Positions 38,600 to 52,699 of a DNA stretch of 64,000 nt are shown piece after piece. Positions within the stretch are counted from its first letter, which is position 1; every line of letters starts with the position of its first letter. The notes under the pieces were generated by a model. The model was given only the letters and a program-made list of their open reading frames with translations, did not search any database and was not told the origin of the DNA. A program made the translations under genes and the position numbers. This DNA is from Anisakis pegreffii. Its lineage: Eukaryota > Nematoda > Chromadorea > Rhabditida > Anisakidae. The stretch spans positions 62,001 to 126,000 of the forward strand of contig JAPYMA010000127.1 of NCBI GenBank assembly GCA_035041965.1. Reading direction: 5' to 3'.

Positions 38600-41500
38600 A
38601 GCAGACGAATGATATTGCCCAATAAAAATTACGCTAATCTAATGGTAAATGTGTGAGTGATGTGAATCTATCGCCTGGATGACAGTCTCGTTGAAGTGCA
38701 ATGTTTCTGTCAGCTACATATACACAGCAAAGAGAAGATTGTAATTCAATTCATAGAATAGCGAGTAATCGTTTGCAGTGGTCTCTAAGCGTTTTCATCC
38801 TTAAAGCAATATGCTTGATATTGGGAAAAAATTTCGCAGTGAATACGTTTGCCATTCTGTGGATGTTTATTGACGGTAGCACATCGAATTCAAGGTGTGT
38901 TTTGATGAACACAATGCGTCGATAGTATCCCACGATGAGCATAAAATTTGCTGGCTGAAAGCCCTATAGTACACTTGCCCACGCTTACGATTAGGCAATT
39001 CAGTCAGTCACAATCGTAAATGAATGAAACATGCGCATTTGCTGAATGCATTGATTGCCTGCCTAGTTTGAAAGAGAATTTGTGTGAATATCAAATGGAC
39101 AAACTTACTGTCTCTCATGAGCAATAGTATTATCAATCTGAGGAGCGCCTGAAGACTGCTTGCACGACATCAGAAAGTGGATGAGGTTCAGCGCTAATTA
39201 TCATCAACATTTTGTAATTGCCACTCAGTGATTACCGATATTGACAGGGAATAGAAAACGCATCAACCAACTAAACAGAATGAGCAAACTGAAACTTTCC
39301 AATGCATTTGTGTTCGGAAATCAATTGTATTGTCACACAGCCACGAAAGCATGAAGATTTCGACATGAAGATGTCGAACATTTCAAAGTGATCGTGCGAC
39401 GGAAAGGAAACACTGCTGTCTTTTGTAGCTGCGAAAATTCAAATCGTGAGAGCCGTAAATTTTGATGACCAATTAGGCGAGAAATTGGTCCTGCGTACGA
39501 TTTTCCAACGATTAGGAAAATTTACTATTAGTTAAACGGAGTGAATTAGTGTATCGCAAAATCAAGTGCGATGCTTTCAGAAGTGATAAATTGAATGCGA
39601 CTGACTCCAACGGAAATGGCAGTGTAGCGTCCAAACTAGAATGCAGCATAATCGATCACTGTTCAGTCTTACATGCTTGCTGTCAATGAACTCCTATGGC
39701 GCTATCAAAATTGATGAAACTATTGAGGCATTGAATTGACATCGGCAAATTGGACGTGAACGATGAGAATGCAGCAATTCGAATGAATCAAACAGGATGA
39801 GATGTTGGCCACAAGGGATGGTGCAATGAAAATGTTATTGTAATGAATTGATTGTTATTTTCGGGTGAAAGGCGAATAAAGACCAAATTAGTGGTGGTGA
39901 TGTAGTGATTGTTGGGAATTGATGAAAGCGCTCGGCTGATCTTTTTATTTTCATTCAGTCATACATTACACACATCGTGATACATATTGTTCTTCGCTCA
40001 GCATACGCTTAACATAACATCCAATTTCATTGTCCATCATGCGCTTCTGGAATTGTGCACATCTATCTCATTACTTTAGGGTTGTTTTGGTGTCCCTTGC
40101 GTAATGCCATATTCGACCACAGCTCCATCCAACATCAAACTTTATTCAGCATTCAGCACTCCGCTCATCGGAACTTTCTCATGATATTTATGCTGATTTG
40201 ATTTATCCATTCTCCTAATCCGTTTCTTTTTGCGATCTTTGCCTCTTGTGTGCGAAATTTTGATGAAAACTCACACTCATTTGAACAGATTGGCATGGGA
40301 ACGATGCAGAGGAAACAGGTAGGAGTGCAAGGTGAAGAAGCGCTTTTGGAGGGTTTCTATAGCGATGAAGTCACATTTACACTGATCTATTCATAAGCAA
40401 TTCATTGGCTAGATGTTCGACAGAAAGTGGCTATTTGCTGTGAATATGAGTCGTCGAATGGAATTATTCAAACGCATCTTACGTGGTTCAACGAACGTCC
40501 TATTCACAATCAGCACCACTGAACAAGCGCGATTAACTGGGTGAGACTGTATTCTGTAAGGATAATGCATGAACTCACGCATCCATCAAGTGCTATTTCT
40601 GTCGAGTGCTATTTTCAGACCGACCCCTCTGAGAAAGTGTTCACAACGTTCACAGTTAAATTCAAATGTTTTCAGTTTGTTCAATCACGCTTCTTGAGTT
40701 GATTCATCCTCACAGGCCTAAATGTTGAATGGTGGGACAATGAACTGAGCGATTTTCAGCCAGTCATAACTGAAAATTGAAGATTCATTTGATTCAGTGT
40801 TGGATGATTGCTACTGGTTTCACTTAATTTCCAACTAATAGATACGATTTGCTCAACGAGTGGGCGCAGCTGAACTGAAGGCAGTTTGAAAGTGCGTTCA
40901 TGAAAGAACGTTCGAAAATGCAAAACGACTGAAGCGAAAATGTCTTGTACTCGAAGGCAATGTTCCCTGATAACCAGAGCCATATTATGACGAGAACACA
41001 TACGTCCATATCAATAGAGTAGTGAGAAGCGTTTCCAGGAAATGAAAACCTATCGGAGAGATCTCGAGAGATTCGAACGATTCCGACCAAGGGCATAGGA
41101 GAGAAGCATTTGTTGACGTGATTACTGCGGATGTAATTCAAGCAACTGCAATTTCATGAGATATGTAAACAGTTTAACAGGTCGGAAGCAAACATCCTCG
41201 TAGCACAGTGGCCCAAAACCGAAAGGCACACCAACGAATCCTCGGCTAAACACGTTTAAAACTGCGAGCAAGAAAGTAACCACTGCACACATCGTTCCAC
41301 CTTCACAATCCACTCAAAAGGAATTGTCTGAACACAACTCATAAAACGACGTCTCTCAGAAAGTGCAAAAAAAGAACGATTGGTTTCTTAAAGCCTCAGA
41401 ATGCTACTGATCTGCTAGCTTCTAAAAATATTAACTGAATCGGATGAAAAATTTCACTGCTTAACAGACTGACCAATAATCTTACTGAATAAGGCTGTAT

Positions 41501-44500
41501 TAATCTCCAGAGAGTGAGTAAAGTGAACCACTTCTCTGTTCAGCATAGATTACGGCACACATTCCGAGAAAATGAATCGATTATCACCATTAGCATTGAG
41601 TTCCCCACATTAATGGCGTTAGGTCAGTGTTGTGATAGTGTGATTGATCAATTGGACTTTCATGCATCCTAGACGGTGATGCCAAATTAGAGACTAATAG
41701 ATCAGATCGAACTAGGTGATTTGAACGTTGCAGGGTTTTCGAAATGAATGCTGAACTATGGAAGTAGGTGAAGATGGGAACGCTAAGTTTACAGTTCCTT
41801 CATTTTACTCGAACATTCATCTGAATCAATTTTTGCGCATCAGATTTAGTCAAACCATCGCGTTGCTAAACAAGTCTTTTCACGAACACGAGAGGCGTTT
41901 CACATGAGAACTGGAAAATTATGACTGATAAATGTAACGAATGCAAAGGTGAATGTTATATTTAGCGACAGATTACGGCTGAAAATTACCTCAGACCCTC
42001 CTATACTGATTATTCCACTAATGGATTAAAAAGTTTTATCAGTAAGGTATAACCTGCTAAGAGCTAGAGAAAACGATATGGCAACAACTAAAGACAGCTA
42101 CGATAACTGGAGCAATGAAGAAATTTCACTAACACTTCGGCGTTGTCTTCGAAGAAGCAAAATAGCAGTAGCAGTATTTATTACTTATAGTCGTTGAAGA
42201 AATCAATTAAAAGACTCAACAACTCGATATATACGCGTATCCACAACACTCATTCATTAATTGTTTAGTCGTTGACTTTGATTAGATTAACACGCACATT
42301 CAGCATGAGTTGTTCACATGTTGTCGCATTATTGCTGCCTTGAAAACATCGAATAGATGCGATATTATCGCATGCTATACTTTTCATTTAATTCAGTGCA
42401 ACGATACGCTTAGGTGGGTATGAAAGGATCGTGATTAACATCCGAGAATCTTGTTGTAATCATCTAGAAGTGTGCGTGCATTGAAGTGGACATAAAATTT
42501 TGCATAAAAGATGCATAAAATTCCATCATTTTGATTAACATCAAGCTGGGATTGAGCCGAAGTGAAGTGTGATGAACCGACCGACGTTTCTCAGAATAGC
42601 ACGAGATCATCTCGAATTAGAGAAACATCAATATCAAACACTTTTGACTGAGAATGAACGCAACAAGTAAGGTGTAGATGGCTTATTGGTGTAAGGCAAG
42701 TTGAATTGTCAATTCAGCTAGTTTAATTGATTTCTTGAACGAGTATTTGCTCTATTGTCATAACATCAACCTCTATTCATCGATTTTTTAAGACAGCATG
42801 TGCCTTTTGTTTGCAGTTTTTGAAACTCACTTACCTTGATTCCGTCGCATAATTGTTTTTTAGTGACGAATAATCTTGTTTCAATGGATTTCTGCATTCA
42901 ACAAGCGAGACATGATATCATCAAAAATGATTATAATGTAGTTGGCCAACCAATTCATGAATGAGTGGCAGCCTTCCACTTCATACAACACTTCATTTCA
43001 TCGACGCAATAAATTTTGCCCAATCCGGAAGCTGTAAAGCAACAGCACAATCTCGTTTGATGAAACTGGGCTCAGTGATCCTCTGATGGTGATACCTAGT
43101 GAAGTAGTGCATTCCACGATACTAATGCTATGCTGCCAATCGATCTCTCATCAGAATTGTTGCGCAGCATTTCAGATCATTTACAACTTTTTAACTTTTA
43201 CAATTTGAGAGCACGCATAGCCCACTGAAATATTGTTCAAGGAAGGATCCAGATAAAACAATGCAATTTAATGAATAATCTCATGCCTACTGATTTCGTG
43301 AATGTGAATGTTCTAGAGGTATGGGAGTCTGTGGTCGGCCACTATCACCTTGCTGTAGATTCATCGTCCTCTGGGTAGTGCGGCACTTCCAAAATTTTTA
43401 AAATGAAGCATATAAGCTTGTTTAAGCATATAAGCCTATTTTTAGAACGAAAAAGTACTCTGTACAACAGTTCATACTGATTTCCAAAGCAGAGTCGTCC
43501 TGAATGGCATTATGTTAGAACAGTCATTAAAATCGTAGATGCGCAAAATAAGTTGATCAATTAATCATCACAGGGCAAATGCTTTTGCAAGTCAAAAGAT
43601 TGTTCGAACAACTGAAAGAGAAGGCAAGACAAATCTGTTAATGACAACCGTTCTGGTGATTAATCCGACATCTTAATGTGATAGATAAGAATCGCTGAGC
43701 TGGTTTCTATAGTAACTGTGGGCGGGGAAGTGGAGGTGATAATCTGGCTAATCTGGAGAATGAATCCTTGCTGGCTCAATAATGAAAACGAAATTTCTAG
43801 CGAACTGTTTCTATGGATTCTGTTGTGAACACATGCAAAATGGTTAGAGCATCGTTTAGATTGTCATCCAGTCAATAGAATTTCCCACTCGAATTGCAAA
43901 ATACACTCGCTCATTTCCAGTTTAACACGAAATTCTTTCCTGATGTGAATGAATAGAATTCGCAAATCGGTTATTATTTGAATGTAGTGTGGCAATAGGT
44001 AGCATGGAAGTGGTTTGATTTGTGTAGTATAGGATTACGGATGTTGATGGAAATGGATACTAACGTGTTTGATGCAGCATGAAATGAAATAGGACGAAGC
44101 TGTTGAATATGCATGACATTCTCGAATAATGAGTAGTGACTGACTTCGATGGTTACGAAACATTTTTGCAATGCCTTTTCAAACAAATAATGACTTCGTC
44201 AGATCGCTTGGAATTGGCTATTTGTTAAAATTTGATGGTTTCCGTTTCATTCCACTGCAAAGAAGTCTGAAAATCGTCGAACGACTGTGATATGCTTATA
44301 GATGCTATGCCGAAAAAACAGTTTACTTAAGCATCATTTTGAGAAGCAATCAACATTTGAGAAGGTTCGATTACGTTTGAATTATGTTCGATTTTGGGTT
44401 CAGCACTGATGTAATCTTTTTTAACGTAGACATAACTCAGTGAAGGAATACAACTTTGCGACGAATGCACCCGTATCGCTTCAGAGCAAACTATTTCATA

Positions 44501-47500
44501 CCTTTTTGAATTGCTCAGTTCAGTTGATTAGCGCAACTTGCACTCGTGAAAAAATGACAAACATTATTCACGTCACGAACATTAAGCACGCGAGAAATTA
44601 AAAATGCGAAGAGCTTTCAAAGAACTGCCCACAATCAGCAAAAGATTGATGTTGACGAAAGAATTTCGCTGATTTTGAAAGATATTGCTGCGAAGACGTC
44701 AACTCATATGAAAAGCATGTAGCATCCATAAAGCATGCTGTAAACTCATTAACATGCTCCCCTCCCTTACATCAAATGTGCAAGGGTCAGTTGACGTGAA
44801 ATATTAGCGTTTAACACCATAAGATGTTTTTCGTTGATCTCTTCTTCTCTCAAAGAAACAACGATCGACTTGTAAGGAAAATGTCCTCAAGCATCGGTTT
44901 CATTAGGATTTTTTTCAATACATGTCATTAATATGATTGGTCAGTGATCTACTCGCATATTTGTTGTCATAATAAATTGCAAGAATGATATCATAGTAAT
45001 AGTTTGATGTCATAGTAATAAGTAAAATGAACACTAATAAAAACATGTTCTTCGTTAGTCTGAAGAGCAGTTTGAAAAGGAATGCAGTAAGTTGAGTTGC
45101 TTGTGATGATGCCTTTGGTTTCAGCCTTTAGTTTCAACAACATCTATTCGTGTTCATTTTCGTAACTGCATTTCTAGTACAAACAGTGACATATACTGAG
45201 AGAAGTTTGATAAAATCAGCGGTTCTCAATTTTTTCTCCCCTCCGCACTCCTTAAAAAATCTTAAGATGTTCTAGCATCCCTCACAACATCCACATCGTA
45301 TTTCTCATCCACAACAGTGAGTGTCTATAGTGTACATAAATGTATTCCACTAGAGTATGTTCTAGTCTTTTCAAAAATATTTAGTTAAAGTTCATCCTCG
45401 TCTACTTTACAGCCTCTATGCTTGAATTCCGTCCTCGCCTACTTTAAGGTATACAAAAAACAACCTTCTTTCGTATCCGTGGAATACGTCTCGCATTACT
45501 TGGTGGTGCAAGCATCCGGTTGAAATACCCTGGATTAAACTGATGTTTCAAAATACTCGAGCGAGGAGATTGAAAAAAATCCAAAATTTTGCAGAAATGG
45601 CCGAATATTTTTTGAACGTTAAGAGATAATGCTGATGCATTATCTCTGATCTCACCTGAACAGTGAGTCGGCGATTTGTTGTTCAGAGAAAACATGTTCC
45701 TCGTGAAAGTGTATCACCCATATTTCTACGAATCACTAACTGCTATATCGGTAATCTCTGAGGATTGATTCGTCGTAAAATTACTATTCGGCTTCATAAG
45801 GATACAAGTGAAATAGTTGTTGGCTTCATGAAAAACATATTCATATCCTCCTACTCGATGAACGATCACAAACAAGTGTTTAACATCTTGAATATCATCA
45901 GTGAATATCCATCAACGATCCCGCACTTACAAACATCTAAACACGAACACCTTAAATATTCCTTAACGTGCATTTATTTGCACCCTTTCATTTCTTTTGC
46001 CATCCATCATTTATTCTGCTAACTCGTAAATGCAATTTGCCATCAGCCTTCAAATGGGCCCTGCGAACGAAATGCATATCTCTCTCATTCATTAAATACA
46101 ATTAGCAAAGTTCACGTTTTTATTGGCCACATAAACGAGTTCTTAATGGAGTTCCTTTCAGAGAAAATCATTTTCTCATATGACGGCTTCAAATTTCTCG
46201 TTTCGATTGTTCAATTCAGTCACTCAGAACAATCAAGCCACCACTTCAACTGTCCAATTCCCTTTGCACTTTCACCTCCGCACAGATATCATTGAATGGA
46301 TTCGCAGAAAACTTCACAACTTTGACTTCACAATGACATTTATTGAGTAAAAATTAATTGCTATTTACATTTGTTACGAACCAGAAAAACATTTACAAGC
46401 TACAAACACAACAAAATACAGTGATTACATAGACAACAAAATTTCGTACAATTATTACACATAAAAATATTTCCGCCAACATTTTTTCTGCTTCTTTGAG
46501 AATGAACAAAACAAGGCACGAATAAAATAGTGCAACCTGCCGACAAAAATAGTGCAAAATATTTCCAACAAAACAATGACCCTCAGTTGAGAGTCTCAAC
46601 TCATTTTCAGAATGAATGCAGAACAATGAATTTATTTGATCATATAGAAACAACCTGTTTCGTGTCAAATACAAGCAGTGGGCATTTCATTCAATGAAAG
46701 TGAACAAAAAATGCTGACGTATAGAAATAAAACTGAATACATCAATAAATGAATTCTAGTTGAGTGCTTTTCATTAATGAGTTTTTGCGAGGTAATGTAA
46801 CGAGTGAGTGAACTCGTTGAGATGATTATTAATGTCAACAAGCCAAGTGGGTACATTTCAGCGAAATGAAATCAACCGATTTCTAGCAGACGATTAATTC
46901 GGTTTTTATCCGCTTGATAGGATTTGATTCCATGTCTCAAATATACGTACACATCATGAGTGCTGCATTCAGTGCACGTTCCACTGATGAGGTTTGCAAA
47001 CGAAATCGCTGGGAAATTGGCGTTTTTCGAAAAATCTCATTCGCTCAACGGAAATGGCAATCCACGTGAATTTTTCCGCATTCACTGTTAAAGATCAAGA
47101 ACGAAAAAATCGAATTAATCGCAACAAGTAAGCAAGTAATCTTGCAAATATTCGCGAGAAATTTCTTCCCATTCCACTGACATGATGATTGATGAACGGT
47201 TAAGATTTGTGCGTAACGTTTACGTAATCATAAGAAAGGCTGGAACGTGACCATTACATGTGACTGCATTGTAACTCATAGAAAGATACAAAAGTTAAGC
47301 AGAGGCTCTATAATATTTAATTGTGGTACTTATTGCAGCACTCGTAGTCAAATAGAATCTTTGGCATCCTTCTGGGATAGACTTGAGACTGATGTGATAC
47401 AATGATAAAACACGAAGAATTCAGAGGAGAGTGGGAGCTCGAAATGAATGTGAAGAAGATAGAAAGACTGAGAAGCCGTTGTATTTCGAAAAATTATATT

Positions 47501-47890
47501 TCGATCAACAATACAGCCCTTTATTCGTCAGCATAATGAGCGTCTAGAAAATGTGTTATCAATGTTATCGAACAAAAACAAAAAAAGACAATAAATGCTT
47601 CAGAGTGGTTGAATATACATAGAAAAAAGCGACTCATTAGAATTCATTTTCGAAGAAAAATTATTAAAGTTATCGAAAGCAAATATTGCAATCAATGAAT
47701 GAAATAGGATTATCATACTGAAATTTTGACTGAGCACAATAAATAAAGCGATTAACAACAAACAAGAATCATAAATGATGTTGAACCACAAAAATGCACT
47801 ACGGTTTGACGGCAGATCAATAAGAAGCATGATCGGATCATATCAAATGATGATCACTACGAGAATGACAATCGTGTCGTTTACACGTAC

Positions 47891-50800
47891 CGTTCATATC
47901 GAAAATTTCACAAACACGCATCTGGAAATATTATTTGTTCGTCATTGCACACATCAATAATATCTCTTAAATGAAATTGTGGCCAACTTCTAAATACAAG
48001 TTCTGTGGATTGGTTGCTACACCAGGACATATTTATCTACAAGAAATTACTATCACTCTACCAAACGGCTGGAGTTGAAGGTTATATTGTAGCTGCCTTC
48101 GCATTCACTGAATTGGACAGATTCAAAAGCGAATTCAATTCACAGAAAAGCTAGCAACGGATATTGGATGGATGTAATTTCATGTAAAGTCAACATTTTA
48201 GAGGCGTCAATAACAGAAACACGTTTAAGACTGTTTCAGGCAATTGCAACTGGATTCCGAGTAGACTGTGCTAACCTTTTGATGAGTTGTGCTAACCTTT
48301 TCATTATCATCCGTGTAATAGTAAGCAAGAACAGCATCATGATGATGCATGTAGTCCACAACTCGACTAATCGAATCCACATCTTCGATATGTTCCTCAG
48401 CTATCGGCGCTTGTTCATTACTTTCACCCGCAACACTGTTTGTTGCTATCTAAAATCGGTCGCTTCAGCCAAAATCAGATCTCACTCGCGGTCAATTCAG
48501 ATTCTGTCACGCTATCAATGCACAATTTTAATGAAGTGCCACACAGAATGTTTCTGAATGCGCTTCTTTAAGAGTCATCACGCATAAATATAATCAGGAA
48601 AGCTGTTTGCTAAAGATAGATGTGATCAACTGAAGTGGAATAGTCCTAATGGACGTAAATATGTGAGCAACTTAAGACGAGAGCGTGAATCATGTAAAAG
48701 AATAGTGAAACCATTGAATGATTCACATGAATGTTGTCGTAAAATCAACGGATCCATAGAGCTGATTGTGAGCACTGTGAAAATTTTGGGTAATCGAATC
48801 AGTAAGAACTAGAAATTCATCTAACCGATTGTAATTTTTGAGTCTTCGATAATGATTTCACGTCGCTAATATTGTGCCATTCGTCCTCTTCAGCTGATAT
48901 CCTCCAAAGTGCACTTTCACTGGGCTTCAAATGTTCTTGAGCAGCTGGATAATCGTACTTCGTCATCTCAAGGTGTTCTGGTCCTCTCCAGCTGAAATCC
49001 ACAATCAATGTCAAATGACAACCAACGTAATCGGTAATATAAGGATCTCTTTCGATGACGTACGATTCGCATATGGAACGTTGTGGTGGTATATTATGAG
49101 AAGAAGAATTTGAACGAGGAGATGTGTGTTTGAAAGGAAATGGATAACTGCAGTCTTATCAGAGAGTGACTAGAATGAAGAACAAGTGAACTCGTAATGT
49201 TTTGTTCACCACCTGAAATTGATAATTGACTGCCGACGATTAAGCTCCTGGACAAGAAACGCGACAACGCCATGCAATCGCTCAGTAAACCAATCGCTCG
49301 TATGTCGCGACAGCCAACATGTCAAACTGAAATCGAGTGTGTCAAACAAACAAAACAAACGAATATCATTGCATCAAACAAATACGTCGTCACATTACGT
49401 CCGTTTAATCGACCATCTGAAGTAAACAACGTATTTTTTTTCGATTGCAACAGTTTTGCGGACAGCAAAGTAAGCTATATTTAGATGAAACATTTAAATG
49501 AACCTTTTGCAAAGTCTCAGCAACTGAATGTTGACTGTTAGTGGATAGGTGAACCACTCCACAGCGGAATAAATGCGAAAAGATCGTAAATATTGGACGA
49601 GTGTATGTTCAATTTCCTTCACCTCTTCGAACGCTGAAATTATCCGATTTTTGTTGAATATTTTATTGTAAATTTTTGACTGAGTTGAAGCGGCTGCACC
49701 AATTTTGTTGAGTAAACTTTATGTCTATTTCCGCGTACCAGCTGTCACAAGTTTCACTAACACCTAGCGGATCTCATGTGTAAAGTACTCACAGGTAAAC
49801 TGATTCACATTTATTAAAAACTTCTATGGTGTCGAATGCAATATAAGTTTGGAAATATTTTCATTGAGAGCAAAAGAAAGTACAGAATGATTGGAAAATT
49901 CATTGCCTTAAGATATTAAGAGAGAAAAATGATTCGAACGAACGTTTCAGCATAATTTTTGGAAAGAGGTGCGTTGATTTGATATCAATGGACGCCTCGG
50001 TCGTTCCACTGCACCTTTCACATTCCGACATCGTAGGAGTCCTGAAATGCAGAAAATTCTGCAGTCGATGGAACTGCCAACATAACACCAATACTGCAAG
50101 CATGCGGAAAAGAAATGAATGAGCCGAAAAAAGAAAAAACAAATACCTATTACTGGTAGGACTAGAGGATGAGATACGATTACGTTGACGCTTCTTTTGA
50201 AGAGTTTCAGTTTCGCATGCAGCAGGAATAACTGCGAGCGAATTTGCTTCAACCGTAAGACATCGAACGCAAGGAACCAAACCTGAAAAAAAGCTTACCT
50301 TTCAACTACCGCCATTCAATCAATTGCCTACAGCTGTAACACAAATGCATTATTTGTCCTTAGCAAACATCTACTTCGTTTGGTGGAAAAATGCATATGC
50401 AGACGAATTGACGCCCTATTGCTCATTTTAATGCAGCGAAGAAATGCAGACAGGACAGTCGTGCCTATGTGAACGCATTTCCCTTACTCGACAAATTATT
50501 GTCTTAAATGGAATTTGTAAATCTGAATTTGTACTCGTCTCCTCATGAACACCGTATTTATACTTCACATCTTACATTTCATTCACACCTTGTGATTTCA
50601 TATCATCACTAATTCAATGAAATAACTTCTTTTATAATAATCTTTTTCACTACGAACATGTTTGGGCTACCAGCAACAATGTGAAATACAATAGAAAATG
50701 CCTCCAAATTCTATTCGAACTGAATGCGGCAAGAGGACGGAACAGAATTCGAGAGTGTGAGAGATTCACCGTTGTTGAGAAGGAATTTGAGTGCATCAAC

Positions 50801-52688
50801 GAAACCTTGCCGGCAAATCCTCGAGCAGACATCGGCGGACGGCGGAAACAAACTGACCATTACTCGATACAAATTATTCGCTGTAAATCGAATCGATGTT
50901 CCATTGAAGATCATATCTAGCATACTGAAACACAATGACACAATGAGCAACAACACAGGGAAGCGTTTAGTTACAGTGCCTATATTTCCTTACGCTTTGC
51001 ACATTCACTATTACTGATGAGTAAGCAACACAGTGGAGCGCATACCCCGCACTATCAGCATCTGAAGGGCAAATATCGTTAGCTCCAGAGAACGGCGAAA
51101 TGGTTATTGTATCTTTGTCAGTAACCGGCTGATTGTCAGTGACACCGCCGTCGATGTAAATTTCACCGCGGAATTTCGGATATTGCAGGCCTGCATAGAC
51201 AGGAATGAAACAACTGCAGATTACTGCCTGCAAAACGACACGATGAAGAGAGTGGCAAGCAAACTGTTGCAGAAATATTGTAGAGGTATCCCTAACTGAA
51301 TTGTCTTTCTTCAAGTGAAAAAGCAGCTTGAAAAGTATCGCTCATTAGAGATTAGAGGAATTTCAACGAGACAATCGAAATCATATAATAGCAAGATAAT
51401 TCATCCTCTACAATTTTACTCATACAATAGAATAAGTGTAGGATGAAAACTGACACAATGAATAATTGGAATAAAGCGCATTACCTGGATGAGATCATCT
51501 TTTGAGTGGAATTCAGAGATTATCACATTTTTCATATCACGAAATCGAGTGAGCGATATTCGAAGTCTATTCGAACAAAGTACGTGAGCATTATCTGGCA
51601 GTTCGGTCTCTAACTCTGCTCGTACAATAGCCATCAAATCAAAATCTGGGTTCAGAGCGCCAAATATGTGTGATCGTGCCTGTAACCATGCCTCTGTTGA
51701 TCACACGGAATCATATGATTCAAGAAATACGTTTAGAATTGATGCGGGTGTCTAGAATCTCCAGATTTTCTGACGGTTCTTGATCCTTACAGATCTCTTT
51801 TGAAATCCTATGTTCTAACGTGAATTGAGCACACATGAATTCGAAAAAGTTTCTCGACCTGTTTCACTGATTCATGACTACTCGTATTCATGACTACGAG
51901 TCATATCAACTGAAATGTCCCTGATCCATCTGGTTGCGATAGGTTTTCCTTGTTTTTTTTTTCACCCATCCCAATATAAGAAAATAATCATCAACTCTTT
52001 CATATTCACAAAACAACCTTAACTATAAGACCCACAGATTGCGCGTAGAAATGATCATATCGATAAAATTAGTGAGGTTTCTTAAAAATGAATATCTCAC
52101 AGAAATGTAACAATGAGAGTCGAATAGAGCCAGCAGTATGTAGACGTGTGGACCTACAAAGAGGGATCGTAAGGAATGGTTCGCGGGCATGAATTGAGGC
52201 GAACTGCAATCCCCTTCCTTATACCTGATCAGTCTACCTTCTCAGAATTTGGAGGGGGAGAGGATTCACTTCCCCCCTCCCATATGCCATCTCCCTCACC
52301 TGAACTGCGTAATCCATCAGCCGACAGTGCTCGAAAATTGAGTATATTTGGTGAAAGTATGGGATCAGATAACGAATTATTTTCGGCTGTCTGAAGTGGA
52401 TTTTGATCGACAACAACGGGAACAAGACAAAATACGAAAAAAAACAAACAAACAAATAACCTCATTAACGATCCTCAGAATGATGCTTGCACCCCGCGAT
52501 ATGCAAACATTACAAATGAGACATGCGGCGATAATTGAGCCAGCTGAAGCACCACTCATCGAACCAGACAGCATCTCAGGTGCATATTCTTTAATTGCAG
52601 CGCATACGCCAGCATGGTAGATGCACAGGAAACCACATCCAGAAAACGATAGTGAACGATAGCAGCGATCGGATAGAGTAACAGACAT
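47891..52688 (-). CDS. adipose triglyceride lipase (patatin-like phospholipase, ATGL/PNPLA2)
   Basis: Exons: 52688-52461, 51679-51485, 51227-51046, 50924-50770, 50282-50147, 50041-50015, 49326-49213, 49147-48826, 48449-48276 and 47921-47891; phases agree throughout. The patatin domain is clear: oxyanion loop [15 protein letters not shown], nucleophile GASAGS (Ser48), RLRISLTR, and the catalytic aspartate in [12 protein letters not shown] (Asp167), then [11 protein letters not shown] and [12 protein letters not shown]. This Ser-Asp dyad hydrolyses triacylglycerol at lipid droplets to release fatty acids; in C. elegans the orthologue is ATGL-1. The region after residue 300 (LTCWLSRH.., [30 protein letters not shown]) is more diverged and was placed by phase and protein-like composition. 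The 27-base exon 50041-50015 is the weakest. More than 500 residues are visible, and the frame is still open at the donor after 47891, so the 3' end is missing. Exon 48449-48276 has two alternative donors (see the repeat entry). Confidence 0.92.
48276..48310 (-). repeat. 21-base tandem duplication carrying two splice donors
   Basis: The word AAAAGGTTAGCACA occurs twice, 21 bases apart, at the end of lipase exon 48449-48276. Each copy has the donor AAG|GTTAGC, after 48297 and after 48276. Both leave phase 0, so use of the first or second donor would remove or add seven residues (VSTTHQK) without breaking the frame. Confidence 0.7.
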
Positions 52689-52699
52689 CTTTCCTTAAT

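Larger units (their letters stand above)
36420..47890. other. gene-poor region of about 11.5 kb
   Basis: Both strands were read for exons and known families, and none was found. Open frames are short and scattered (the longest about 105 codons) and have no consistent splice sites. The region holds the compound palindrome at 36759-36838, an A-run at 38585-38599 and small duplications such as AGCATATAAGC near 43410-43440. Missing 3' exons of the lipase gene that ends its visible part at 47891 may lie at the right edge. Confidence 0.5.

Noticed and set aside
48168..48557. 129-codon plus-strand frame
   Set aside because: It is the antisense shadow of lipase exon 48449-48276, whose minus-strand frame has matching splice phases and more natural composition.
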